The notes under the pieces were generated by a model that searched no databases, had not been told where the DNA came from, and worked only from the letters and a program-made list of their open reading frames with translations. A stretch of 33,303 nucleotides of DNA from an uncultured Oscillospiraceae bacterium (GTDB lineage Bacteria > Bacillota > Clostridia > Oscillospirales > Oscillospiraceae): NCBI GenBank assembly GCA_947629975.1, contig CANRFU010000015.1:1-33303 (forward strand), in the 5' to 3' direction. Below are positions 8,368 to 16,394 of this stretch, one piece after another; the first letter of the stretch is position 1; each line of letters begins with the position of its first letter. The position numbers and the translations under genes were made by a program.

Positions 8368-9372
8368 ATGAGCAATGCAGCAGTGAAGCGGATCGGCGTT
8401 TTGACCAGCGGCGGCGACGCCCCGGGCATGAACGCGGCGATCAGGTCGGTCGTTCGCACGGCGATGAACAAGGGGATCGAGTGCATCGGGATCCGCCGTG
8501 GCTGGAGCGGCCTCATCAACGGCGACTTTGTCAGACTGAACAGCGACAGCGTGAGCCATATCATCAACAAGGGCGGCACCATTTTGTACACCGCCCGCTG
8601 CCCGGAGTTTTTGGACCGCGAGGGCCGGGCCAAGGCCATCGCGACCTGCAAAATGCTGGGGATCGACGGCATCGTGGCCATCGGCGGAGACGGCACCTTC
8701 CGCGGCGCCCTGGCTCTGACCCGGCAGATCGCTGAGACGGGATACAATCTCTCTGTGGTGGGAGTCCCCGCCACCATCGACAACGACATCGGCTGCTCCA
8801 ACTACACCATCGGCTTTGACACCGCCGCCAACACCGCCATCGAGTGCATCGACAAGCTGCGGGACACCATGCAGTCCCACGAGCGCTGCTCCGTGGTGGA
8901 GGTCATGGGCCGGCACGCGGGCTTCCTCGCCCTTTACGTAGGGATATCGGTGGGCGCCACCGCCGTGCTCATCCCGGAGCGGGAGGTGGATTTTGACCGC
9001 GACGTCGTGGAGAAGATCCGGAGCGCGCGTCTGGCCGGCACCACCCATTTCATGATCGTGGTGGCCGAGGGCGCGGGCAGCGCGGTGGAGATCGGCAGGC
9101 GGATCCATGATGAGATCGGGATCGACCCCCGGGTCACGGTCCTGGGGCATATCCAGCGGGGCGGCGCGCCCACCGGCCGCGACCGGGAGACCGCCAGCCG
9201 CATGGGGTATGAGGCGGTAAACGCCCTCCTCGCCGGCAAGGGCAACCGCGTGATCGGGACAAAAGAGGGCAGCCTTGTGGATCTGGACATGGAGGAGGCG
9301 CTGGCCATGGTCAAAAACCTTGAGATGTACCGGTATGACGTCCTGGAGGCCCTGTCCCCCAGCGGGACGTAA
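8368..9372 (+). CDS. pfkA: ATP-dependent 6-phosphofructokinase
   Basis: A 334-residue glycolytic enzyme that phosphorylates fructose 6-phosphate. It has the N-terminal ATP motif TSGGDAPGMNAAIR and AIGGDGTFRGA with G109. That glycine corresponds to the residue that marks ATP rather than PPi use (PPi enzymes have Asp). The catalytic loop reads VPATIDNDIG (132-141), so the common glycine before TIDND is alanine. The fructose-phosphate motifs MGRHAGFLAL and LGHIQRGGAPTGRDR are intact. It has its own promoter and terminator, so it is a stand-alone housekeeping gene between two unrelated units. Start at ATG behind AAGGGAGG. Confidence 0.96.
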   Translation: MSNAAVKRIGVLTSGGDAPGMNAAIRSVVRTAMNKGIECIGIRRGWSGLINGDFVRLNSDSVSHIINKGGTILYTARCPEFLDREGRAKAIATCKMLGIDGIVAIGGDGTFRGALALTRQIAETGYNLSVVGVPATIDNDIGCSNYTIGFDTAANTAIECIDKLRDTMQSHERCSVVEVMGRHAGFLALYVGISVGATAVLIPEREVDFDRDVVEKIRSARLAGTTHFMIVVAEGAGSAVEIGRRIHDEIGIDPRVTVLGHIQRGGAPTGRDRETASRMGYEAVNALLAGKGNRVIGTKEGSLVDLDMEEALAMVKNLEMYRYDVLEALSPSGT

Positions 9373-9422
9373 AGACTCCGCGCCGGCCGCCCGGTCAGGA
9401 CCGGGCAAGGTCCCCCGGATAA

Positions 9423-9464
9423 AAAGAGGCTGTGGGTCCCGATCCCGGGATCCACAGCCTCTTT
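9423..9464. terminator. Bidirectional terminator between convergent genes
   Basis: AAAGAGGCTGTGG (9423-9435) pairs with CCACAGCCTCTTT (9452-9464), and the stem extends inward by about five more pairs. A residues on one side and T residues on the other would let it work on both strands, ending pfkA (+) and the glycosyltransferase gene (-). Confidence 0.88.
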
Positions 9465-9483
9465 GTGTCGTCTGTCCGGCGGC

Positions 9484-10647
9484 TCAGCCCATCGCGGCGG
9501 CCGCCCCTGTATCCTGCGCCCCGGCCTGAACCGCCAGCCGCTCCCTGTCCCGCTCGATCAGGTCGCAGATGGCGGCGGTGGCGTGGGCGGGGATGACCCG
9601 CCCATCGCCGGGGCCGCGGTCATTGGCCCGCTCCCGGGCCAGCATCTCGTCACAGACCTTCAACAACTTCGGCCAGAGGAAGGGCACCGCCACCCCCAGG
9701 CCGTAGTGCTGAAAGAAGCGCATATTCCGTGTTTCGCACCCGGGGATGGGGGTGATGTGGATCAGGGAGGCCCCCGAGACCACCGCCTCCGTGGACGACA
9801 GCCCCCCCGGCTTGGAGATAAACAGGTCGCAGGCCCGCATGTATTTGTCCATATCGGGGGTGCTCCCCAGGACGGTACACTTTCCGCCGCAGCGCCGGCT
9901 CAGGCCGCGGTACAGCTTCTGGTTGTTCCCGCAGATGACGATCAGCTCGACGCTCTCCCGGTCATAATGGGCCAGCAGGGCGGACACCGCCTGGCCGATC
10001 TTGCCCGCGCCGATGCTACCCCCCGCCAGCAGGATGTACTGCTTGTCCGGGTCCAGCCCCAGCGCCGCGCGGAGTTCCGCCCGGTCGGCGTGCTGGTAGA
10101 ACTGTTCCCGCACGGGGATGCCCAGGGGGTAGAGCCGCTCCCGGGGGATGCCCCGCCGGCAGAATTCCGGGATCAGCTTCTCCGAGGGGATGATGTAGCC
10201 GTCGCACTCGGTCTCCTCGGTGAAGGGGATGCAGGTGTAATCGGTGGCGATGTAGTAGATCCTGGGAAGGGGGAAGCCCCTGTGCCGCAGGCTGGTCAGT
10301 ATCTCCGCCGGGAAGATGTGGGTGGAGACGATCACGTCGAACCGATGCTCCGACAGATACCGGCCCAAATAGGCCGCCATCCGCCCGTTCACGTAATAGA
10401 CCGGGGAGCGGAAGGGCACCCGCCGGTAGGCGTTGCCCAGAGAATAGACCACGCCGAACACATGGGGGGCGGTCTGGACCAGCTTGACATAGGCGGCGTT
10501 CACCGCCGATTCCACATGGCGGCCCCGCAGGGAATAGGGATTCAGCAGCTGGGCGGAGTGGCCCCGGGCGGTCAGCTCCTGCTGGATGGCCCTGGCCGCG
10601 GCGTTGTGCCCGCCCCCCGTGCCGCAGGAGAGGATCAGCGCTTCCAT
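9484..10647 (-). CDS. GT28-type diacylglycerol glycosyltransferase (MGDG synthase/UgtP-like)
   Basis: A 387-residue member of the MurG/MGDG-synthase superfamily, which transfers a sugar from a UDP-sugar to diacylglycerol to make membrane glycolipids. The N-terminus ILSCGTGGGHNAAARAI is the MGDG-synthase signature. The C-terminal nucleotide-sugar motif is SKPGGLSSTEAV (S278 onward). PSEKLIPEF and AGGSIGAGKI lie in between. The ATG at 10647 is chosen because it starts exactly at the family's N-terminus; the frame stays open upstream but overlaps plsY. The gene overlaps plsY by 13 bases, so the pair is co-translated, linking phosphatidate and glycolipid synthesis. Sugar donor (UDP-Glc or UDP-Gal) and processivity cannot be told. 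Confidence 0.88.
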   Translation of the reverse strand: MEALILSCGTGGGHNAAARAIQQELTARGHSAQLLNPYSLRGRHVESAVNAAYVKLVQTAPHVFGVVYSLGNAYRRVPFRSPVYYVNGRMAAYLGRYLSEHRFDVIVSTHIFPAEILTSLRHRGFPLPRIYYIATDYTCIPFTEETECDGYIIPSEKLIPEFCRRGIPRERLYPLGIPVREQFYQHADRAELRAALGLDPDKQYILLAGGSIGAGKIGQAVSALLAHYDRESVELIVICGNNQKLYRGLSRRCGGKCTVLGSTPDMDKYMRACDLFISKPGGLSSTEAVVSGASLIHITPIPGCETRNMRFFQHYGLGVAVPFLWPKLLKVCDEMLARERANDRGPGDGRVIPAHATAAICDLIERDRERLAVQAGAQDTGAAAAMG

Positions 10648-11249
10648 GTCAGCTTCACCGTGATCTTCTCCCGCTCCTCTTTGCTCATGTGCAGCTTGAG
10701 GCACACCGTGGCGGAGATGATCAGAAAGGCCACGCACACCCCGTCGGCGACGCGCAGGAGGGGCAGCAGAGCCAGGGTGGCGATGTAGGCGAAGATGGTC
10801 CGGTAGAAGTGGGGGGAGACCTTCAGGACCACCGAGAAAAAGATAAAGGAGGCGGCGAACAGGGTGAAAGGAAGGGTATAGGGGAACAGCCCCAGCAGGC
10901 AGCCGAAGGTGACCGCGATGCCCTTGCCGCCCCGGAAGCGGAAAAAGACCGGGAAGGCGTGGCCCAGCACCGGCGCGGCCACCACCAGAGCGTACCGCCA
11001 GTCCAGCGTCTGAGCCGGGACCCCGAGGGTGAGCAGGAACACGGGAACGAACCCCTTCAGAACGTCGCCCAGCAGCGTGCAGACGCCGCACCAAAAGCCG
11101 CCGTAGAGGAAGGCGTTGGCCACGCCCGGATTCCCATCCTTGCTGGGGGCGAGGATGTCGCCCCTGCGGAACAGGCGGGCGAACACCCGGGCGAACAAAA
11201 CGCTGCCGCACAGGTATCCGAACACCGTAAAGATCAGCAGCCTCATCAT
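10635..11249 (-). CDS. plsY: Acyl-phosphate:glycerol-3-phosphate acyltransferase PlsY
   Basis: A 204-residue integral membrane protein that makes lysophosphatidate from acyl-phosphate and glycerol 3-phosphate. Motifs in order: GYLCGSVLFARVF (11-23), DGNPGVANA (38-46; the usual first residue is Ser, here Asp) and GHAFPVFFRFRGGKG (96-110). About five hydrophobic segments are visible. It starts at tandem ATG ATG behind a GGGGGA ribosome site. The C-terminal tail is charged (MSKEEREKITVKLTWKR) and longer than usual. First gene of a two-gene lipid operon with its own promoter. Confidence 0.92.
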   Translation of the reverse strand: MMRLLIFTVFGYLCGSVLFARVFARLFRRGDILAPSKDGNPGVANAFLYGGFWCGVCTLLGDVLKGFVPVFLLTLGVPAQTLDWRYALVVAAPVLGHAFPVFFRFRGGKGIAVTFGCLLGLFPYTLPFTLFAASFIFFSVVLKVSPHFYRTIFAYIATLALLPLLRVADGVCVAFLIISATVCLKLHMSKEEREKITVKLTWKR

Positions 11250-11326
11250 ACACAGATCCCCCTTCCGCCGGGGCCGGACGGCGCTGCGCCATGCCGCCGC
11301 CGGCCTCCGCCGTCATGCCGCACTAA

Positions 11327-11355
11327 AGTGTAACAGATGCCATGGCAAAAATCAA
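11327..11355 (-). promoter_or_regulatory. Promoter of the plsY-glycosyltransferase operon
   Basis: On the minus strand TTGATT (11355-11350) and TACACT (11332-11327) are separated by 17 bp, about 80 bases before the plsY start. This is a good vegetative sigma-factor match. Confidence 0.72.
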
Positions 11356-11473
11356 GTGGTTCAGCGGACCTCATCCGGCCGGACACGCCCCCTGTTTTTT
11401 CCAAAACGAAAAAAAGGGAACACTTTTCGGCAAAGGCCGCAAAAATGGATAGCGTCCGGCGCAAATTTAGTCC

Positions 11474-11502
11474 TTGCGTTTCCCCGGCGTCAATAATACA
11501 AT
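11474..11502 (+). promoter_or_regulatory. Promoter of the two-component operon
   Basis: TTGCGT (11474-11479) and TACAAT (11497-11502) are 17 bp apart, upstream of the regulator ATG at 11531. A small palindrome, ATACAA-TAT-TTGTAT (11496-11510), covers the -10 and could be an operator. The intergenic stretch from 11356 to 11473 is A-rich and otherwise shows nothing I can name. Confidence 0.72.
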
Positions 11503-11530
11503 ATTTGTATCAGAGAGCTTGAGGGAGGGA

Positions 11531-12247
11531 ATGCCTGTGACACGCGTCGCTTTGGTAGAGGACGATCCCGTCTGCCGCGGGCAGTTGAAAGAATATCTGG
11601 ACCAGTATTCCAGGGAGACCGGCCATGAGTTCTCCATCCGGGTCTTTGAGGACGGGGAGGACATCGTCAGCGGCTACCGGCCCGAGTTCGACGTGATCCT
11701 CATGGACATCCAGATGAAATATTTGGACGGTATGACCGCCGCCGAGGAGATCCGCAGGATCGACGCCGGGGTCGTGATCCTGTTCATCACCAGCCTGGCC
11801 TCCTACGCCATCCGGGGCTACGCGGTGGACGCCCTGGACTACATCCTGAAACCGGTGACCTATTTCGCCTTCTCCCAGAGCCTCCGCCGGGCGCTGGACC
11901 GGCTGGAGCGCCGCCGCCGACGCTATGTGGTGGTGAGCCACAGAAACGGCGCCCGCAGGGTGGACTGCTCCCGCATCTACTACATCGAGATCGACGGCCG
12001 CAACCTGATCTACCACACGGAGGACGGCGACCTGGCCGCCGCCGGCAGTATGCGGGATGTGGAGGAGAGCCTGGAGGGCGGGCCCTTCTTCCGGTGCAAC
12101 AAGGGCTATCTGGTGAACCTGGAGCATGTGGACGGCCTGGACGGGGAGGACGCCCTTGTCCACGGCGTCCGGGTCCAGGTGAGCCGCTCCAAGAAAAAAG
12201 CCTTTCTGGACGCCCTGAACCGCTGTTTCAACGAGGTCGGCCAATGA
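11531..12247 (+). CDS. LytTR-family response regulator (AgrA/LytR-like)
   Basis: A 238-residue regulator. The receiver domain (about 4-120) has the acidic pocket E10/D11/D12, phospho-acceptor D59 in VILMDIQMKYLDG, and K107 in DYILKPV. A LytTR DNA-binding domain (about 135-238) follows, with RRYVVVSHRNGARRVDCSRI, a YYIEIDGRNLIYH stretch and FFRCNKGYLVNLEHV. LytTR proteins bind paired direct repeats near promoters. ATG 11531 is chosen because GAGGGAGGGA precedes it and the receiver begins there; a TTG further up the frame is the -35 element itself. The stop overlaps the kinase start (ATGA), so the pair is co-translated. Targets may include the GH78 promoter downstream. Confidence 0.93.
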   Translation: MPVTRVALVEDDPVCRGQLKEYLDQYSRETGHEFSIRVFEDGEDIVSGYRPEFDVILMDIQMKYLDGMTAAEEIRRIDAGVVILFITSLASYAIRGYAVDALDYILKPVTYFAFSQSLRRALDRLERRRRRYVVVSHRNGARRVDCSRIYYIEIDGRNLIYHTEDGDLAAAGSMRDVEESLEGGPFFRCNKGYLVNLEHVDGLDGEDALVHGVRVQVSRSKKKAFLDALNRCFNEVGQ

Positions 12248-13566
12248 GCAGCGAGCTGCAGAACGTGCCCGCCCTGTGGACGGCGGTGTTCCACTGGCTG
12301 GCCTGTCTGGTGTATCTGTCCCTGCTGCCCCGGCGGCGCTCCCTGAGCCAGTGCGCTCTGGCGGGGACGGCCCTGCTGGCGGTGATGATCCCCTATATGA
12401 CCCTGATCGCCCCTCTGGACGGCGTGCCCTTCAACCTGGGTATGACGGGCTTCGCCGCGCTGACGCTGCTGCCGTTCCTGTTTTTGTGCGGGGGAGACGT
12501 GTACCATCACCTGTACTACTGCGCCCGGGCCTTCATCCTGGGCGGGTTTACGGTATCCCTGGCCTGGCAGCTGTACAGCTATTACAGGCAGCGGGCCGCC
12601 TGGCTCAAGCCCCTGTGGGCGGAGGCGGCCTTCCTGCTGGCGCTGGGCTGCGGGGTGTACGCGGGGATGTATTTCCTGGAGCGGGCCCACCGCCGGGAGA
12701 TGCAGGAGATGGCCCCCTCACGGTTTTCCAGCCTGGGCGCGGTGCTCATCGCCTTTATCATCTATATCCTCAGCAGCCTCAGCTATTCCTCCCTGGAGTC
12801 CCCGTTCACCACCCATATCGAGGCGGAGGCCTTCAACATCCGCACCATCGTCTATCTGGGAGGGGTGGCCATCCTGTTCGCCTACCACCTCCAGCTGTGC
12901 GAGTCCTTCGCTCTGCAGGAGGTGAGCGCCCTGCAGAACGTGCTGGACATGCAGTACGCCAACTACCAGCAGAGCCAGGACTCCATCGACCGGGTGAATC
13001 GGACATACCACGACCTGAAGCATCAGATCGCCATGCTCCGGGCGGAGATCGGCGCGGAACAGAAGCTGGAGAGCCTGGATCAGATCGAGCGGGGCATCCG
13101 GTCCTACGAGGCCCGGAGCCAGACGGGGAACAAGGTGCTGGATGCCATCCTGACCCAAAAGAGCGCCTGGTGCATAGACCACGGCATCACCCTCACCAGC
13201 GTGGCGGACGGCTCCGCCCTGGACTTTATGAGCGCGGTGGACCTGAGCGCCCTGTTCGGCAATCTGCTGGACAACGCCATCGAGGGGGTGAGCCGCCTCC
13301 CCGACCCGGACCAGCGGCTGATCCACCTGACGGTGAGCCGGCAGAAGGGCTTTCTCCGCATCCGGGTGGAGAACCGCTGCGTGGACGGGCTGACGGTGGA
13401 CAACGAACTGCCCCGGACCACCAAGGAGGACAGAGGCCGCCACGGCTACGGCCTCAAATCCATCCGGGCCACCACCGAGAAGTACGGCGGCTCCATGACC
13501 CTGAAGGCGGAAAAGGGCCGGTTCGTGCTGGGGGTGCTCATCCCGATCCCCGCCGGCCGCGGATGA
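12244..13566 (+). CDS. GHKL-type sensor histidine kinase (AgrC-like)
   Basis: A 440-residue membrane kinase. Roughly the first 220 residues carry about six hydrophobic helices with no obvious extracellular domain, as in AgrC-like peptide or cell-surface sensors. A linker (LQEVSALQNVLDMQYANYQQ) leads to the H-box YHDLKHQIAML with H256, the N-box LFGNLLDNAIEGV (N340, D343, N344) and a G-box HGYGLKSI. These are features of the HPK10/GHKL subgroup, the usual partner of LytTR regulators. The start overlaps the regulator stop by four bases. No peptide-precursor or AgrB-like gene is visible nearby, so the signal is unknown. Confidence 0.93.
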   Translation: MSSELQNVPALWTAVFHWLACLVYLSLLPRRRSLSQCALAGTALLAVMIPYMTLIAPLDGVPFNLGMTGFAALTLLPFLFLCGGDVYHHLYYCARAFILGGFTVSLAWQLYSYYRQRAAWLKPLWAEAAFLLALGCGVYAGMYFLERAHRREMQEMAPSRFSSLGAVLIAFIIYILSSLSYSSLESPFTTHIEAEAFNIRTIVYLGGVAILFAYHLQLCESFALQEVSALQNVLDMQYANYQQSQDSIDRVNRTYHDLKHQIAMLRAEIGAEQKLESLDQIERGIRSYEARSQTGNKVLDAILTQKSAWCIDHGITLTSVADGSALDFMSAVDLSALFGNLLDNAIEGVSRLPDPDQRLIHLTVSRQKGFLRIRVENRCVDGLTVDNELPRTTKEDRGRHGYGLKSIRATTEKYGGSMTLKAEKGRFVLGVLIPIPAGRG

Positions 13567-13578
13567 AAAAACGGATAC

Positions 13579-13620
13579 AGCGCCCCGGTTTGGCAAAATG
13601 CCAAAATCCGGGGCGCTTTT
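13579..13620 (+). terminator. Terminator of the two-component operon
   Basis: AGCGCCCCGG (13579-13588) pairs with CCGGGGCGCT (13608-13617), with an inner TTGGCA/TGCCAA stem, followed by TTTTC. It separates the kinase from the rhamnosidase promoter region. Confidence 0.9.
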
Positions 13621-13646
13621 CTTGTGGAAAATCGATAGTTCCTCAG

Positions 13647-13678
13647 ACGGATTAAGCGGCTAAATCAACGGATTGCGC
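13647..13678 (+). promoter_or_regulatory. Direct repeat pair, candidate LytTR binding site
   Basis: ACGGATT occurs at 13647-13653 and again at 13668-13674, exactly 21 bp apart. Both copies are followed by nnGC (ACGGATTaaGC, ACGGATTgcGC). The second copy ends 12 bases before the GH78 -35. LytTR regulators such as AgrA bind two imperfect direct repeats about two helical turns apart in this position; a LytTR gene lies just upstream. Confidence 0.5.
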
Positions 13679-13686
13679 AAAAAATC

Positions 13687-13715
13687 TTCACAAGGGAAGG
13701 CCGGCTTGTTATAAT
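13687..13715 (+). promoter_or_regulatory. Promoter of the GH78 glycan locus
   Basis: TTCACA (13687-13692) and TATAAT (13710-13715) are separated by 17 bp, with an added TGn before the -10 (TGTTATAAT). The -35 differs from consensus at two bases, which suits a promoter helped by an activator. Confidence 0.82.
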
Positions 13716-13772
13716 GTGCCCAAGTTAAAATCCCAAGAGAGGGAGAAGCCAGAAGCGAAAGGGGAGGACGTT

Positions 13773-16334
13773 ATGCTGAAGATCACACGATTCACCGTGG
13801 AAAATCTGACGACAGGCTGCGTCACCGATGTGGAGCGGCCCCGGTTCTCTTTCACCCTGGACAGCGACCGGCCCGGGGCCGCCCTGAGGAAGGCCGTGCT
13901 CCGCATGGGCAGCTGGCAGACGGAGACCGCCGAACAGATCGCCGTGCCTTACGGCGGCCCGGCGTTGAAGCCCTTCACGTCTTATACCGTGGAGCTGACC
14001 GCCGAGGACGACGCGGGGGAGACGGCGAAGTCCTCCGTCACCTTCGAGACCGGGCGGCTGGACACCCCCTGGGCGGGCCAGTGGATCAGCGACCCCCGCT
14101 ATCAGTTCACCGAGAAGAAGGTCAGCCCCGCGCCCATGACCTTCCGCCGGCGGGTCAGGACGGAGAAGCCGGTGGCCTCCGCGAAGATCTGCGCCACCGC
14201 CATGGGTATCTACGAGCTGGACCTCAACGGCAAAAAGGTGGGGGACCGGTACTTTGCCCCCGGCTTCACCTCCTATCAGACCAACCTCCAGTACCAGACC
14301 TACGACGTGACCGGCCTCATCACCGGGGACGACGTGATCGACGTGGTGGTGGCCGGCGGCTGGGCGGTGGGCTCCTTCGTGTTCACGAGGGCAAACCGCA
14401 TCACCGCCGACCGGCAGGCCCTGCTGCTGGAGCTGCGCCTCGCCTACGCCGACGGGACGGAGGAGGTCATCGGCACCGACGAAAGCTGGTTCGTCACCGA
14501 GGGCGGCCCCTATAAGATGGCCGATCTCTACGACGGCGAGACCTACGACGCCACAGAGGCCGGCTATGACAAGGCCCTCTGGGGCGCGGCCGCCCCCGAA
14601 AAGCTGAAGATCAGCCCGAAGATCATGGCCGACTACGGCGCCCCCGTCAGAGCTCACGAGCGGCTGGCACCGGTTTCCTGCACGGAGCGCTCCGACGGCG
14701 CTCTGATCTACGACTTCGGCCAGAACTTCGCCGGCGTGGTGGAGCTGCGCCTGAACGGGAAGCGGGGCCAGACCGTGACGGTCCGCCACGCGGAGATCCT
14801 GAACCCGGACGGCACCCTGAACACCCAGTTCCTCCGCACCGCCAAAGCCACGGCCACATACACCTGCGTGGACGGGGAGCAGACCTGGTCCCCCCGGCTC
14901 ACCTACATGGGCTTCCGCTACATCAGCGTGGAGGGTGCCGCCAAAGAGGACGTGACCGTCACCGGGGTGGCCCTCTACTCCGATGTGGAGCGCATCGGCG
15001 ATTTCGCCTGCTCCAACGAGATGCTCAACCAGCTCCAGAGCAATATCGTCTGGGGGGCCAAGTCCAACTTCGTGGACATCCCCACCGACTGCCCCCAGCG
15101 GGACGAGCGCATGGGCTGGACCGGCGACATCGCCGTGTTCTCCCCCACCGCCTGCTTCAACTTCGACATGAGCCGTTTCCTGGACAAGTGGCTGCTGGAC
15201 GTGAAGGCGGAGCAGTTCCCCGGCGGCGGCATCCCCAACACGGTGCCCCGGCAGAGCTACGGCTTCCCCGCCACCATGCCGGACATGGCGGTGGACTGGT
15301 GGGACGACGCCTGTATCCTGGTGCCCTGGGCGGAGTACCGGGCGAGAGGGGATGTGGAGATCCTCCGCCGGAACTACCCCGTGATGAAGAAGTACGTGAA
15401 GGCGTGTACCTTCTGGGCGGGGCTGCTGAGCTTCGGCAAAAATAAGTACATCTGGCACACCCCGGCGGTGTTCCACTTCGGGGACTGGGTGGCCCCCGAC
15501 GTGCCCAAGATGGGCCAGTGGCAGGCCCGGTCCAAGTGGACGGCCACCGCCAGCCTGAAGAACACCAGCGGCCTCCTGGCCCGCATCGCGGAGATCCTGG
15601 GAGAGACCGCCGACGCGGCCCGCTACAGGGATCTGAGAGAAAAGGTGGCCGACGCCTACTGCTCGGTGCTCACCGACGGGAACGGCAAGATCCTGGGCGA
15701 CGAGTTCCAGACCGCCTATGTACTGCCCCTGTATCTGGATATGTTCCCCAACGCGGGGGTCAAGGGCAAAGCGGCGGACAATCTGGCGGCGCTGGTGGAG
15801 AAGAACGGCTGCCGCATCGGCACCGGCTTCCCCGGCACCCCCTTCATCCTGTTCGCCCTGGCGGACAACGGCCACGCCGACACGGCGTTCAAGATGCTGC
15901 TGAACACCGAATGTCCCTCCTGGCTGTACGAGGTCAAAATGGGGGCCACCACCATCTGGGAGCGGTGGGACGGCCTGGACGAGAACGGCGTGTGCCCCAT
16001 CGGGGACGACGGCACCGATATGATGATCTCCTACAACCACTACGCCAGCGGCGCGGTGGGCGACTTCCTCTACCGCCGGGTGGCGGGCATCGAGGCCGTG
16101 GAGCCGGGCTATAAGACCTTTGCCGTGAAGCCCCTGGTGGGCGGCGGCATCACCTGGGCCAGGGCCCATGTGGACACCCCCTACGGCCGGGTCTCCTCCG
16201 ACTGGAAGGCGGAGGGGAAAAACTTCACCGTCACCGTCCGGGTGCCTGTGGGGACCGTCTGCCGGCTCACCCTGCCCGACGGCTCCGGCCAGGAGCTGAC
16301 CAGCGGCGTCCACACGGCCGGCTGCGCCCTCTGA
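13773..16334 (+). CDS. GH78 alpha-L-rhamnosidase
   Basis: An 853-residue enzyme expected to release terminal alpha-L-rhamnose. Beta-sandwich domains come first (VENLTTGCVTDVERPRFSF; about 120-270 is the Bac_rhamnosid N region with GIYELDLNGKKVGD). An (alpha/alpha)6 barrel then carries the DCPQRDERMGWTGD cluster (D439, D444, E445, D452) and TIWERWDG with E730, where GH78 catalytic acids lie. A small C-terminal beta domain ends it. No signal peptide is seen, so it should be cytoplasmic and act on imported oligosaccharides. ATG 13773 is chosen because AGGGGAGG precedes it and the upstream in-frame GTG at 13716 touches the -10 box, so it cannot be in the transcript. First gene of the locus. Confidence 0.95.
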   Translation: MLKITRFTVENLTTGCVTDVERPRFSFTLDSDRPGAALRKAVLRMGSWQTETAEQIAVPYGGPALKPFTSYTVELTAEDDAGETAKSSVTFETGRLDTPWAGQWISDPRYQFTEKKVSPAPMTFRRRVRTEKPVASAKICATAMGIYELDLNGKKVGDRYFAPGFTSYQTNLQYQTYDVTGLITGDDVIDVVVAGGWAVGSFVFTRANRITADRQALLLELRLAYADGTEEVIGTDESWFVTEGGPYKMADLYDGETYDATEAGYDKALWGAAAPEKLKISPKIMADYGAPVRAHERLAPVSCTERSDGALIYDFGQNFAGVVELRLNGKRGQTVTVRHAEILNPDGTLNTQFLRTAKATATYTCVDGEQTWSPRLTYMGFRYISVEGAAKEDVTVTGVALYSDVERIGDFACSNEMLNQLQSNIVWGAKSNFVDIPTDCPQRDERMGWTGDIAVFSPTACFNFDMSRFLDKWLLDVKAEQFPGGGIPNTVPRQSYGFPATMPDMAVDWWDDACILVPWAEYRARGDVEILRRNYPVMKKYVKACTFWAGLLSFGKNKYIWHTPAVFHFGDWVAPDVPKMGQWQARSKWTATASLKNTSGLLARIAEILGETADAARYRDLREKVADAYCSVLTDGNGKILGDEFQTAYVLPLYLDMFPNAGVKGKAADNLAALVEKNGCRIGTGFPGTPFILFALADNGHADTAFKMLLNTECPSWLYEVKMGATTIWERWDGLDENGVCPIGDDGTDMMISYNHYASGAVGDFLYRRVAGIEAVEPGYKTFAVKPLVGGGITWARAHVDTPYGRVSSDWKAEGKNFTVTVRVPVGTVCRLTLPDGSGQELTSGVHTAGCAL

Positions 16335-16394
16335 TTTCGTTGGTTTTCTCGGAGAGGTTCGAGGATCAAAATAACTGAGAAAGGATGAATCCCC

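Noticed and set aside
11445-11454. ATGGATAGCG upstream of the two-component promoter as another LytTR site
   Set aside because: It resembles ACGGATTGCG at 8 of 10 positions, but no partner repeat exists 21 bp to either side, so autoregulation is not supported.
11474-11530. TTG at 11474 as the start of the response regulator
   Set aside because: It coincides with the -35 box, there is no ribosome site, and the receiver domain begins right after ATG 11531.
13716-13772. GTG at 13716 as the start of the GH78 gene
   Set aside because: It directly abuts the TATAAT box at 13710-13715, so it lies at or before the transcription start. ATG 13773 has a proper ribosome site and begins at the family N-terminus.
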